Source: Stenopsyche tienmushanensis (Eukaryota > Arthropoda > Insecta > Trichoptera > Stenopsychidae). From it: DNA of 64,000 nt. Positions 21,898 through 31,545 of this stretch are shown piece by piece (the first letter of the stretch is position 1; the number at the start of each line of letters is the position of its first letter). The notes beneath the pieces are model-generated. The model saw nothing but the letters and a program-made list of their open reading frames with translations, was not told the origin of the DNA and made no database searches. A program made the translations under genes and the position numbers. The stretch is taken from contig WACJ01000070.1 of NCBI GenBank assembly GCA_008973525.1, positions 124,001 through 188,000 of the forward strand, in the 5' to 3' direction.

Positions 21898-22050
21898 GAG
21901 GTAAACATAGGTGCCATTTTCGTATGTACGCCGCTTATCATCTACTCAAATCCACTCTTCTCTCAGGACCGCGCAGCGTAGATAAATCTTGTATAGCAAT
22001 AAATGAACCTTGACACTGCTGATAGCACACAATATTCGGTCATGTATTCG
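21898..22050 (+). repeat. dispersed repeat, family C copy 1
   Basis: Shares TAAACATAGGTGCCATTTTCGT-like sequence, a CTCAGGACCGCGCAGCG block, AGCAATAAATGAACCTTGAC and GATAGCACACAATATTC with 41938-42085 and, for the right half, 46245-46400. The 46-kb copy begins at TTAACCCTTTCACACC, so this may be a piggyBac-type non-autonomous family. Confidence 0.55.
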
Positions 22051-22283
22051 CGTAAACATAAACAATACATCACATGGCTCTAGTTTTAGTAACAAAATAA
22101 TGCATTTATTGAAGCTTCAATTCGATAAATTCGGACCGATCGATACGATCGATACAATAGCGTTTTAAATAGAATCACCTTTATTGCCACGCTGGGTTTA
22201 ATGTATATAATTGATTTGTGCAGCTTTCTGCTATTTACTTCTATTAAGACCACTAATGATATAAGAAGACCCAATACCTGATG

Positions 22284-22383
22284 ATTTTTAACCTGATATT
22301 TAAACGTGTAGGGGTACCTTTATAGCTCGAGTATCACCGGAATGTGTTCGCAGCATTTACGGGATTCCTCATCAACGGGTTAA
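22284..22383. repeat. TTAA-type element end (CTCATCAACGGGTTAA)
   Basis: Ends CCTCATCAACGGGTTAA at 22380-22383. The same end appears at 40885-40888 and, as CTCATCAAAGGGTTAA, at 28485-28488. GTAGGGGTACCTTTATAGC also echoes GGTACCCCTACACATC near 8591. The opposite terminus is uncertain. Confidence 0.4.
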
Positions 22384-23209
22384 TCGATCTGCGTATCTAT
22401 ATTTGTTATTATAATGCAATTGATAATTTCATGTAAACTAAACTATTTTAGAAATAATATGTAATCAAAAGGTTAGTGACTTCGAGCAGTGCAGTCGGTC
22501 CGCAAGTTTGTTAATTTTCAAGGTACATCTAGGGTTTTCCCAACCCTCACTTTGATAGTTAACAAAATTGTAATTGTGGTCGTACAGAATATCCTGTAAC
22601 ATCTCTGTTACAAGAATAAATTTGTTACACTGTAATATTTATATAAAGCGGTTGTGAAGTTGAGCGGGATAAAAAATAGTCCGGAATTTAATTTCATATT
22701 GTTTAATGTCAGGAATATAAATTATTTTAATCCTTTATTATGCTCGTTTTACAATAGGTAATAATTTATCGTTTTTTCGGCTTTCAATATAAGGGCTTTT
22801 TCGCTAAGTTCCCCTCGTGTAAGCATCATTAAGCTCGGCGCTAAGATTTATTTTTACCCTGCAGGGATATTCAATGCAAAATTTAATGTCTCCTGAAATG
22901 GTATCGAACAATATTTTTTGCGTAAATATATAAGGGCGCTCAAACGATTTGGAGATATTTTTTTTATAATTATTGTCGTTTGCTTAAAAATGATCGTCTA
23001 TAGTTCTTAGAATGACGCATGATGCATGCAAACGCACGAGTGACGCATGTATGGCGAATGAGTCCGCATGAGACGTTTTTTCGTCCGCTTCTTGATATTT
23101 TTTATTGGACATGATGTCTATATTTTTTACGGTGTGCATTGCTATGCAAGTATGCATTTTTAATTGAAATGTGTTGAATCCACATTTCACTCCATGCAAT
23201 TAAAACAGA
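22384..23209. other. AT-rich DNA, nothing recognised
   Basis: At 22990-23080 alternating GACGCATGATGCATGC-type sequence gives several short palindromes. No repeat partner or gene. Confidence 0.4.
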
Positions 23210-23830
23210 TAACAAACCCTCTCTGTAATCCGATTATGTGTGTTTAATCAGGTTCAATGGCCGTTCTCTGGAGGCGATAAACATCTTTGGGGTCCAGGGT
23301 GTAATCAGGGAGTTACTATGTCACGGTGTCACGTACACGAGACCACGTCGTGACATATGCCCAGCATTGTTATCCAGGCACCGAAATTAACCTATGGGCA
23401 AAGTGGGTCCCATCGCTTAGCCGCCGCTGATCCGAAGCACTTGTACCCCGCGCTCATTACAAAGGTCTCGGCTGATAAATAGGCTCCTTTGATGGCTTAC
23501 AAACTGTTGACATATTATTATTAGGAAGAGGCGCGTGTATCGGCCGCCGGGGGTGCCTATGATTTATGGGCGCGGGTGGGCCGCACCACCCGCCCTGGCT
23601 CCTCCACCGAAACAATAAGGCGAGACCTTTTCATGACTTTTAGTTCTTCGCCCTCACCCACTTGCCGAAGAATTTATTAGTTTTGAACGACGCATGAAAA
23701 CGCTCCTCACACAGTCCACTTAACTTCAAAGCCGACGAGGAAAAGGCTTGTTTACATTTTTCTTTTGCGCCCTCTTCCGCATTATCAAATAGATAAAGCC
23801 GCGTATTCTTCCGCCGTAACAAAAGCCCCG
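23210..23830. other. GC-rich single-copy island with Hox/PBC-type 10-mer
   Basis: One of the most GC-rich parts of the window. Contains CTATGATTTATGGG (23557-23570), identical to 53131-53144. TGATTTATGG fits the known PBC-Hox composite consensus TGATNNATKR. ATGTCACG and CGTGACAT (23318-23325, 23349-23356) form an inverted pair. There is no coding evidence. Regulatory function is inference only. Confidence 0.35.
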
Positions 23831-24031
23831 AAAAAATCTATCGGGCCATAGAAATACTAAAACATGCCCTTTAATGTTATTATCGGCATATTACTGGCAC
23901 AAAGCATATTTGATCATATGTGAATGAGCATTTTTGACGGGACCATCCATCGATAATATATTTATCATCGTGTAAAAATTATCTCATTTTAAAGTTGAAT
24001 TGATGTTCGTTTTGACGGTGTTAAAGGCTAA

Positions 24032-24116
24032 TTAACACATTCCAATCTAATATTTTTTGTACGCAAAAGTACAAAAGTCAAAAGCGTTTTCACGTAAGCG
24101 AACAAGAATGTGTTAA
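24032..24116. mobile_element. short TTAA MITE (TTAACACATTC ends), copy b
   Basis: TTAACACATTC at the left and its exact complement GAATGTGTTAA at the right enclose 85 bp. Inside, GTACGCAAAAGTAC is a further small inverted pair. Same family as 6997, 41810 and 61589. Confidence 0.65.
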
Positions 24117-24693
24117 TAGTAAGATTAAAAACTTAATCATAGTAAAATATTAAACCGGTATTGGTTGAATTTATTATCAAAATACTTTAAAAAAATAATA
24201 CATGATCTATGGATGAGATCCAATGACTAGATGTTTGCCTTATTGACGCGCAGCGGTAATTGGTACGGGCGGATGGCATACATCAAAAAAATATGCATTT
24301 TTCACATTCCATTCATGATATAAAATTTAAAGTAAAAATATCTTCAAATCTCAAGCTTATTGAATTAAATCTGTTGCATTATGTAGTGAGCTATTTATTT
24401 ATTTATAAGTACAGAGTTTCAAGGGAGTAATCGATGGTTGATTTATTTGCTTGTGGATTGATTTAAAAATTAATGCCGGCTTTAAGGTATTCAACATCGC
24501 GTGCTGGATATCGCCCAAGTGAAGAATGGGCAGCCATTAATTTTACAAGGCAATATAAACAGAAATAATCGAACCGAATTCGAAAGCTCTTCGATTAAAG
24601 ATTCTATTTTATATTAAAAATAGTTTCAAAATTGCGCGTCGGTCTTGAAAAATTTGATTCCAAATATTAACACATATCAAGGGAACCTATGAG
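24117..24693. other. AT-rich DNA, nothing recognised
   Basis: No repeat partner, frame or structure noticed. Confidence 0.4.
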
Positions 24694-25493
24694 TAGGGAA
24701 TCCAATCCCGAACCTAAATTTCGATCCCGGGATTTCGGGATTGTATTAGATCATCCCGGGATCAATCTCGGGATCCCAGGACCGGGATTATCAATAGCTT
24801 AATATAAAATAGCCATTTGCTTAATATAAAAAATAATTTGAACGCGAAATAATTTTATTTATTTACGAAAAGATAAAAATACAATTCGAAAATATATAAA
24901 TAAAATACCAAAAACTTCAAATATTATTTTGAAAATATTCCCGAAGTAACATTAAAGCATCGAGTGTTTCGTCATTTGGACTGGATCTGATTTTGGTAGC
25001 CACGGACTAAAACTTGCATAGTTCCCGATTTCCCGACAAATTATTTATTTCCGTCGCTGCAGATGAATACTTATATACTATAATACTTTGATGTGATTCG
25101 TAATTGCATTACGGAGAAATACAAAAAATCTGAAACCCGTATCGTTTATATTTCATATCGATATTCCCATTATTAGAGTCGATGTGTAGTAAATACATCA
25201 CCGGTATGGAAAGGTTAATATAATAATTTGATATGTACTGTATATATGTATACATAGATTGGACAGTTACTGCCCTTAGGCGTCACCTAAGCTCGCCAAT
25301 TGGTAGTTACGCCACTGTTTTCAAGCGTCCAGATTTCGGCGGGAATGTCTCGATTTAGTAACCTTTATCGTGTTGGTGAGGTGTACGATTTCTGCTAGAT
25401 AAAAATTTCAATCTCGAATTTGTCGGGATTACGTTTACTAATCCCGGGATTCATGAGCACCTAAAACTGTCCGGGATCCCGAAAATAACTCTT
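24694..25493 (-). mobile_element. hAT-type transposon relic, family A copy 3, most complete
   Basis: The left end is TAGGGAATCCAATCCCGAAC with several CCCGGGAT units. The right end is the CCCGGGAT / CCGGGATCCCG block at about 25440-25490. Near 24960-25020 the minus strand reads ATKIRSSPNDETLDALMLL, the hAT dimerisation motif, intact in this short stretch. The body between matches copies 1, 2, 4 and 5. About 800 bp, far too short for a full transposase, so non-autonomous. I could not read an 8-bp target duplication. Confidence 0.8.
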
Positions 25494-25651
25494 GTTAAAC
25501 ATTATTTTTGTGTAATAGATTTTTTTTTATTGTTAAGGGTAAAATGTCCAGACCCGAAACTACTGAAATCTACATTTAGCATTGTATGTTGCTTTTGTTC
25601 GTATTTAAAACTCATCGGAAAAATGAATAGGATGGATGATATTGGGTAGGA

Positions 25652-25763
25652 TGGGTACCGCATGTCTTAACCGAACACAACAGAAACGCCTTCTTGACAG
25701 CACAAAATATATTTTTGAATAGCATCGTAATCGGTGATGCAAAATGGCTCATTTACGATTATA
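25652..25763 (+). pseudogene. mariner transposase fragment with first catalytic Asp
   Basis: Reads WVPHVLTEHNRNAFLTAQ then FLNSIVIGDAKWLIYD, the linker and first-aspartate region (family pattern IVTGDEKWIxYD). The Asp is kept. Upstream it is out of frame. It stops exactly where the next mariner end (TTAGGTGTAT) begins. Confidence 0.75.
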
Positions 25764-26143
25764 TTAGGTGTATCGATAAGTACTTGCCGATTTTGATAGG
25801 TGACTGTTTGAGCTCAGTTTGTGTCCAGACACGGATACAAACAGCATATCCGTAAGCTTTTTTTAATTAAAGGGCTATTGTTTAGTAATATTAATGAGTA
25901 TTCCGACTCCGAAACCCGGATTGACGACTCGCAAGATTATTTTTTGCGTTTGGTGGGATATTCAAGAAATTATTCATTATGAATTTATGAAACCTGGCGA
26001 AACAATAACTGCAGATATGTATTGTCAGAAATTGGAAAGGATGAACAAAAATAATTTTTCTAAAGAGGAATTGAAAAACTCAAAAAACTGGTACTTTAAA
26101 AGGAATTTTGATGCATTGTAAACTTGAAAAAATACACCTTAAA
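25764..26143 (+). mobile_element. deleted mariner, possibly nested in another mariner
   Basis: Begins TTAGGTGTATCGATAAGTAC. The far end at about 26143, complemented, reads TTAAGGTGTAT, an inverted end. Inside, a frame at 25894-26121 reads PTPKPGLTTRKIIFCVWWD, then HYEFMKPGETITADMYCQKL, the mid-catalytic part of a mariner transposase. The N-terminal third and everything after NNFSKEELK are lost. The preceding fragment (25652-25763) is the adjoining part of such a protein, so either one mariner took a roughly 125-bp insertion or one copy landed in another. Confidence 0.7.
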
Positions 26144-27827
26144 TAGCGGTATTTTGAATTTCATCCTATTTTTCAACTGGAAAGTATATGATGTAGGGTC
26201 AATCGCATGATAAGAGTCCTTGCAAACGCCTTAGCTGTCTGCTTAACTTCTGTTTGTTGTTCCAAAGAAAACATTTATTGAAGTCAGTCATGCATCGTAT
26301 TATGCATTGAGCATAAATAACATCGGAGTTTTGATCACGTTACTAATATTTCAAGCTAAATTCTTAAATCTGGAACGTTGAAATATTCAAACAAGTCATG
26401 GAAAAATAAATCTTTCATTGACAAATGGCATCACCCACATTTTCAAACGGATCTGAAAATATATTCGCAATCGGAGGGTCATATATTATATAAACGGAAG
26501 CAGGGCAAACTAGCAATAATGGGGGTAAGTTGGTTTCCGTTTTATAGCTGTTGGTTCTTGGAAGTTTAATGGTGTAGCTGTTAGATGCTTCATTAAAGTT
26601 CCATCGAGGAGAGCGCACAGATTCGCTACCAACTTGTCTCGGCTTCGCTAAAGAACAATTCTATATTCGGTCCCATGAATAAAACCATCAAGTATTCATC
26701 GCCGTATCAACATCGAAAACTTTTGCACAGCAAATTTCTAAAATTGAGCTTCCACGACGGCGAAAAAATGAGCGAATCGAAAATAAAGCCGCTCAAAACG
26801 CTCGCCATTTGATGTGAGAGCCTCCGAAAATCATATTCGGAAAATACGTCCGATGTAAAATGGTTGTAGTTTATGGAACAATTTCTCTTTTCATGGGTAT
26901 TGATGTCCTTGAAATATTTTTTTATTGGGGTCGTAAATTTTGGCAGACGCGTCTGAACACTATTTACGTGACATATGCACGCCTGGTAATAATTCACTTT
27001 GGGAAAGCCATTTTCTCTCTCGATACCCCCCAATCGATATGCTAAATTTAATCGGGGAAAAGGCTTTAAATATGTAATGGGAGGCTTTCGAATTTGTTTT
27101 CATAAGCGTCCAGGCTCCGTTTAAATGATTTTTAAACGGGAGCCCCCCGCGAAAAATGAAAATGTGATTTTCCACGGGGACGCTAAGAATATTGAATAGA
27201 TAATAATATGCGAGACTGAATAAAATATTCCACGGCTTTAAGCTGAAATACAACCTGTATTTTTTTCCTTAACCTTTTCATTTCTGATAAATTTTTAAAG
27301 CATCATCCGTCAGGTCTGAGCTCTCTCAACGCAACCCAATTTAATCCATGCTTAAATAAGTAATCCCTACGTTTTAAAGCATAATTTTTTTATGGGCATT
27401 ATTTTAAATTCAAGTAATTCATTATTGTAATTTTTGAATTTATTATATTTTTAAGCAAAAAATATTGCCACCATATTAATAAAATATCATTGTACATTGG
27501 ATTTTTTATAAGTTCGCATAAAAAAGACTTAAAGTACATAGAAAACTAAGGGATGGGTTCCATTATTTTTAAAAACCGGATAACTTCAAATCAATGTGAT
27601 AAAATGTACCAAAAATCGCATAAAAAAAGTTTATAAAAATCTGGTAATTTTACCTTATACACACGGTTGCGACTTGTGTTCATTTTAAATTTTTTATGCG
27701 AATGTGAATAGGTTCTATTATTTTTGAAAATCGCATAAAAAAGATCCGCATAAAAACAGATTCAAGTGTATAGCTATTATAATAGCATTTTTGCCATAAA
27801 TTACAAGTTTTCAAAAAAACGTTTAAT
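26144..27827. other. no gene recognised; GC-richer island 26600-27260
   Basis: 26600-27260 is less AT-rich and appears single-copy; overlapping frames on both strands (up to 108 codons) share no known domain. 27500-27770 carries four scattered CGCATAAAAA units, suggesting a decayed repeat. Confidence 0.35.
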
Positions 27828-28074
27828 GAGTATGCACGCACACGTTGTGTGTTGTACAAATTAATAATTATTTCACATGGACTTTTAATAAAATGGAAGA
27901 AAATCATCGTGTGATTTCACATAACAAATCAAGTGATTTATTGTGTCTTCATATATGTTATCGTAAAAATCCGTATATGTAATGTTTGAGATGATAGTTT
28001 GAATGAATAGTAATATTGTACTAGAAATAAAAGATAAAGATAAAATGCCGCACGCCACATATGCGGGCATACTC
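27828..28074. mobile_element. MITE-like element with about 29-bp imperfect inverted ends
   Basis: The left GAGTATGCACGCACACGTTG and the complement of the right end, GAGTATGCCCGCATATGTGG, enclose 247 bp. The right end (TAGAAATA..., CACATATGCGGGCATACTC) recurs at 40749-40829. GTTTAA precedes the left arm. Probably related to the TTAA-type ends at 22380, 28485 and 40885. Confidence 0.55.
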
Positions 28075-28431
28075 TTTATAGATCAAAAACGTCCAAACTT
28101 GTAATCACTATGGGTGACCATTTTAAAAAAATATATAGATGGCTGTCTATCAATATCGTATGTGTTAAGTGATCTTATAAAAATAATAGCTTCAAAGTCA
28201 ACACAAAGAACGCCATCCAGCAAATTTAGCAAGATTTATGCGATAAAATCATTGAAAATTGGACTCCCGAATACGTGTAACCGAGCAAAGCTGTAGCGGA
28301 CATTTGAACGACGTTATATTCCATACTTTACGCCATAATATATTATTTTAAATTTTAAAAAATGAGTTGTAAATATTTCACACACAAATTATTTTGATAA
28401 GAGAAAATAATGATTTATTCTCAAAAATCAA
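28075..28431. other. AT-rich DNA, nothing recognised
   Basis: Only short frames (60 codons at 28114-28296) without motif. Confidence 0.4.
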
Positions 28432-28488
28432 TTTTGGTATGGACATTAAAGCTCGCACCATGTGCGTGTGTACTCATCAAAGGGTTAA
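28432..28488. repeat. TTAA-type element end
   Basis: GCACCATGTGCGTGTGTACT followed by CATCAAAGGGTTAA matches the end at 40845-40888. The partner end was not identified. Confidence 0.4.
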
Positions 28489-28818
28489 AAAAAAGGGTTG
28501 ACTCTTTGATAGCGTTAATAATTGAAAAAACCACAATGAAGATACGTTGTTCAAAAAAGATTAGTAAAGTAAATGGAATGAGCATTTGGATGTCGCACGA
28601 ACTATCTTCAGATGAGTTTCTTTGCTGCGAAGACAAAGATATTATCAATTTGTTTTGAGTCAAACTTTTACCATAATGAAACATCAGTTCCAATTTCGAA
28701 ACCAAAATTAATGCTTTATAAAAAAATAGTTGGAAGGGGGTATTTTATCATCCCTCCGAATTTGAATCCATCGGACTATATGTTAAGTGATAAAATGATT
28801 AATAATTATGAATCTTAC
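28489..28818. other. AT-rich DNA with a very weak transposase echo
   Basis: 28760-28795 reads IIPPNLNPSDYML on the plus strand, loosely like the PPYSPDLxPSDYxLF motif of mariners, but flanking sequence gives no support. Otherwise nothing. Confidence 0.25.
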
Positions 28819-28975
28819 CAACGAAGTTGGTGATCAAGATGGTGAAGATGAGCAGCCTAGTCCAGAGCAAATGTCTTCCTGGGCTCCAGAGCGCCATTTC
28901 TTCCCTCAGCCCGCAACGGGCATCGAAACTTCACCGCTTACTTCCCACAATGTCCATGAAGCTATGTCACCATCA
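28819..28975 (-). ncRNA. candidate untranslated exon
   Basis: A 157-bp GC-richer block in AT-rich DNA. On the minus strand it follows a T-rich run ending TTATTTTGCAG (acceptor, AG at 28976-28977) and is followed by G|GTAAGA (donor, GT at 28817-28818). All three minus frames hold stops, so it would be a 5'-UTR or non-coding RNA exon. On the plus strand the same block lies in an open 60-codon frame (28808-28990) ending at TAA, without comparably good splice sites. Either view is unproven, and a repeat copied elsewhere in the genome is also possible. Confidence 0.25.
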
Positions 28976-30017
28976 CTGCAAAATAAGTAATACAAATATA
29001 TAAATAACAACCCACCTTAATTCCAAAATAAGAGTGTTCTTCAAAAAAGAAAGAAAGAAAGTGTGGATGGTAGATTCCGAAGGATTCTGTCTAGATAAAT
29101 ATAATTAAAAATCCGTCCGAGCATCTTATACAAATAAGTACTCAGATAATATAAAGCAAAACGCCGCGTATTTAATGAGACTTTCGTAAATTATAAATTT
29201 TTTGTCATTTTTAAATACTTTTTTTGTTTTTTAGCAATGCGTAATTAGCGACTCAAGTCCGCTTACATTTTGTTTGCTTCCATGACTTTCTGACTTTGTC
29301 AACTAAAATAAATAAATGTGGAAAATATAAGCAGAGGGATGCTTAAGAAGCCGAGCCAGATGAAAAGCGTATGAATTCATTTCATAGAGGCGAAGGACAA
29401 TTTTCCTCATTTATATTTGAAAGCATCTGCCTGTGTCCAAGAAATAAATACCATTTCATTGATAATGATATCAATAACGCCGCAACCCATACACGTTCCG
29501 TAAGATACACTTGGTGTGGACGCTATATGAATTTTTGAAGCGCGTTTCAAACGCCAAACGAAGGAAATAGCTCTAATGGAACGGACATGAATTTATTGAA
29601 AGCTCGAGTGCAAAACTATTATTCGTTGTGGGGAAAATGTCAAATAATGTGATGTTCATTCAGTGGCTCGTTCACATTCTATCTCCCGACAACACCCCAA
29701 TATTTTAACAACTTTCACCACAGCGGGGAATATCCGTTATATCTCGTGGGAATGTGAGGGGAAAAATGCAATTTAACTTGACAAGCCTCACAGGAATTTT
29801 CCTAATTTATAAAAACAATGTTAGATCGGCTATTTTTGCGCGGGCCATTTAAAAACGCAGTAAATCTCGACGAAAATAATGTGATTCGAATCGAAAAATT
29901 ATTTAAGCAAAAAGCTTTCATTTCTATAAGTAAACTGATGGATTCAGCCTGATATCAGTCAATATTTTTAATAATTTATACACACACTCGTATATTATTT
30001 CAAAATATTGACGTAAT
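28976..30017. other. single-copy-looking DNA
   Basis: Contains a short GAAA run at about 29046-29061. 29230-29830 is mixed-composition DNA without repeats or frames of note. Confidence 0.4.
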
Positions 30018-30545
30018 CAGGGAATCCAATCCCGGGATCACGGATCACGGGATCCCGGACAGTTTTAGGTGCTCATGGAATTTTAGGTGAGAAAAATTCG
30101 GGATTGAATTTTTTATTTAACATAAATCATACACCTCGCCAGAACGATAAAGACCAATAAATCGAGACATTCCCGCTGAAATCTGAACGCTTGGAAGCAG
30201 TGGCGTATCTACTAATTGGCGAGCTTAGGCGACGCTAAGTGCAGCAACTATCTAATCTACGTATACATATACACAGTACATATATGTGATTCAAATTGTT
30301 ATATTAACCTTTCCCTACCGGTGATGTATTTACTACACCTTGACTCTAATAATGGGAATATCGATATGAAATATAATAGCAGAAAGGAATTTTACTTAGA
30401 TATTTAACTAACATTTAAATATCTGATGACGATACCTCCAACGAGTGTGGAGGCTAAGCGTGCATTTTTAGCAGCAAGTTGTCTGGGTTCCAAAATTAGA
30501 TCCAGACTAAATGACGAAACATTCGATGCTTTAATGTTGCTTTAA
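30018..30545 (+). mobile_element. hAT-type transposon relic, family A copy 4
   Basis: Begins CAGGGAATCCAATCCCGGGA; CAGxG is the usual start of hAT ends. The family body follows. At 30426-30542 one frame reads MTIPPTSVEAKRAFLAASCL then GSKIRSRLNDETFDALMLL, the best-preserved hAT C-terminal dimerisation domain in the window (family pattern: IPATSVxSERxFSxAG ... KIRSRLxDETLDALxFL). The right terminus is lost. Confidence 0.85.
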
Positions 30546-30569
30546 TGTCGATGCTTTAGTGTTTGTTAG

Positions 30570-30655
30570 CCTAAACGTGTGGTCACTTCACTATAGTACA
30601 ATAATAGGCATGTCAGTAAACTATGCTCGTATGCACCGGGCGTAAGACCTCCCGT
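30570..30655 (+). repeat. dispersed repeat, family D copy 1
   Basis: TTAGCCTAAACGTGTGGTCA, CAATAATAGGCATGTCAGTA and AACTATGCTCGTATGCACCG match the complement of 51628-51725, allowing for a small insertion there. Ends CACCGGGCG / CCCGGTGCAC. Class unknown. Confidence 0.6.
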
Positions 30656-31139
30656 TTCGTCTCACCCAGATGATGCAATACGTCACCCACGTGCTCGATT
30701 TGGCAAAATTTCGCTCGGATTGCAAGTTCAACTATGAAGAAAACTGGTCTGAGCATATTTAACACAGTTCACCATGAGTATAAAGGATACATTGCAATGG
30801 ATATTCGAGGATTGTGATGATATTTGTTTATTGCTCTCAGTTAGACAAAGAGCTGAAGCGATCATAAGATATTACGATTCCTTTGGCATAACTTGATACT
30901 ATTTGCTTAGAAATTATTATAATTTTTAAATGAAAAAAAAGGTATTTGAAAGTTCGACTATTTGAAATTTAATAAAGTACTCTATATTGTATAGGTTACT
31001 TAATATAATAAGCAAAAAGTACTATAAGCAATGGTTGAATGCCAATGAATTTCCATGACACTCACCAAAGTTTTCAATGCATATAAAAGCTCATAGTTAC
31101 TGTATGAAGAATTTATTGGTTCTAAATCTGAGCAGATTT
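30656..31139. other. no feature recognised
   Basis: Moderate-composition DNA at 30660-30880, then AT-rich. No frame or repeat partner. Confidence 0.4.
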
Positions 31140-31545
31140 AATTCGTCAGATTAACAGCGACATCTTCCGTCTCTCTTTAGGCGAAATGTGTTATTTTAAC
31201 AGCGCCATCTTCTTTTAAGCTGCGAGGACATTACGCCTTTAATTCCGATCGATCGCTTCATGCGTTGCCGGTTGGATAGTGACGCCCAAAAGGCGGGAGT
31301 CGGGAAGAGTCGTCAGTTAGCCTTGGCTGCGGGAGGACATCCTTCCCGCAGCCAGATCTCACTTTGTCTCGTGTTGAATAAAAAGTTATCTATAGAGGAA
31401 AGTATGTTTATTCGACGCCTGTTCATCCCCATTCATTCATCTGACCGCATCGCGACCCGAAATAAAAACGAACCCGCGCGCTGGCGCGATCATGCCAACG
31501 AGTACGCGGGAGCGGAAAGCTCCCCTGGGGACTTAAATATTATAA
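31140..31545 (+). mobile_element. LTR-like repeat, copy 1
   Basis: Matches 61890-62215 in order: AACAGCGACATCTTC, GTGTTATTTTAACAGCGCCA, GGCGGGAGTCGGGA, TTAGCCTTGGCTGCGGGAGG, GCAGCCAGATCTCAC, GTCTCGTGTTGAATAAAAAG, TTTATTCGACGCCTGTTCAT, GGGGACT. The GC-rich stretch followed by a polyadenylation-type AATAAA suggests a solo LTR, perhaps of the Gypsy or Pao type, but no TG...CA ends or target duplication could be fixed. A 99-codon frame here is incidental. Confidence 0.5.

Noticed and set aside
28760..28795. Mariner-like IIPPNLNPSDYML
   Set aside because: A single short motif with no flanking transposase similarity; could be chance.
28808..28990. Plus-strand 60-codon frame rich in Glu, Ser and Pro
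   Set aside because: Looks protein-like, but the better splice signals lie on the minus strand and no family was recognised; recorded instead as an ambiguous exon candidate.
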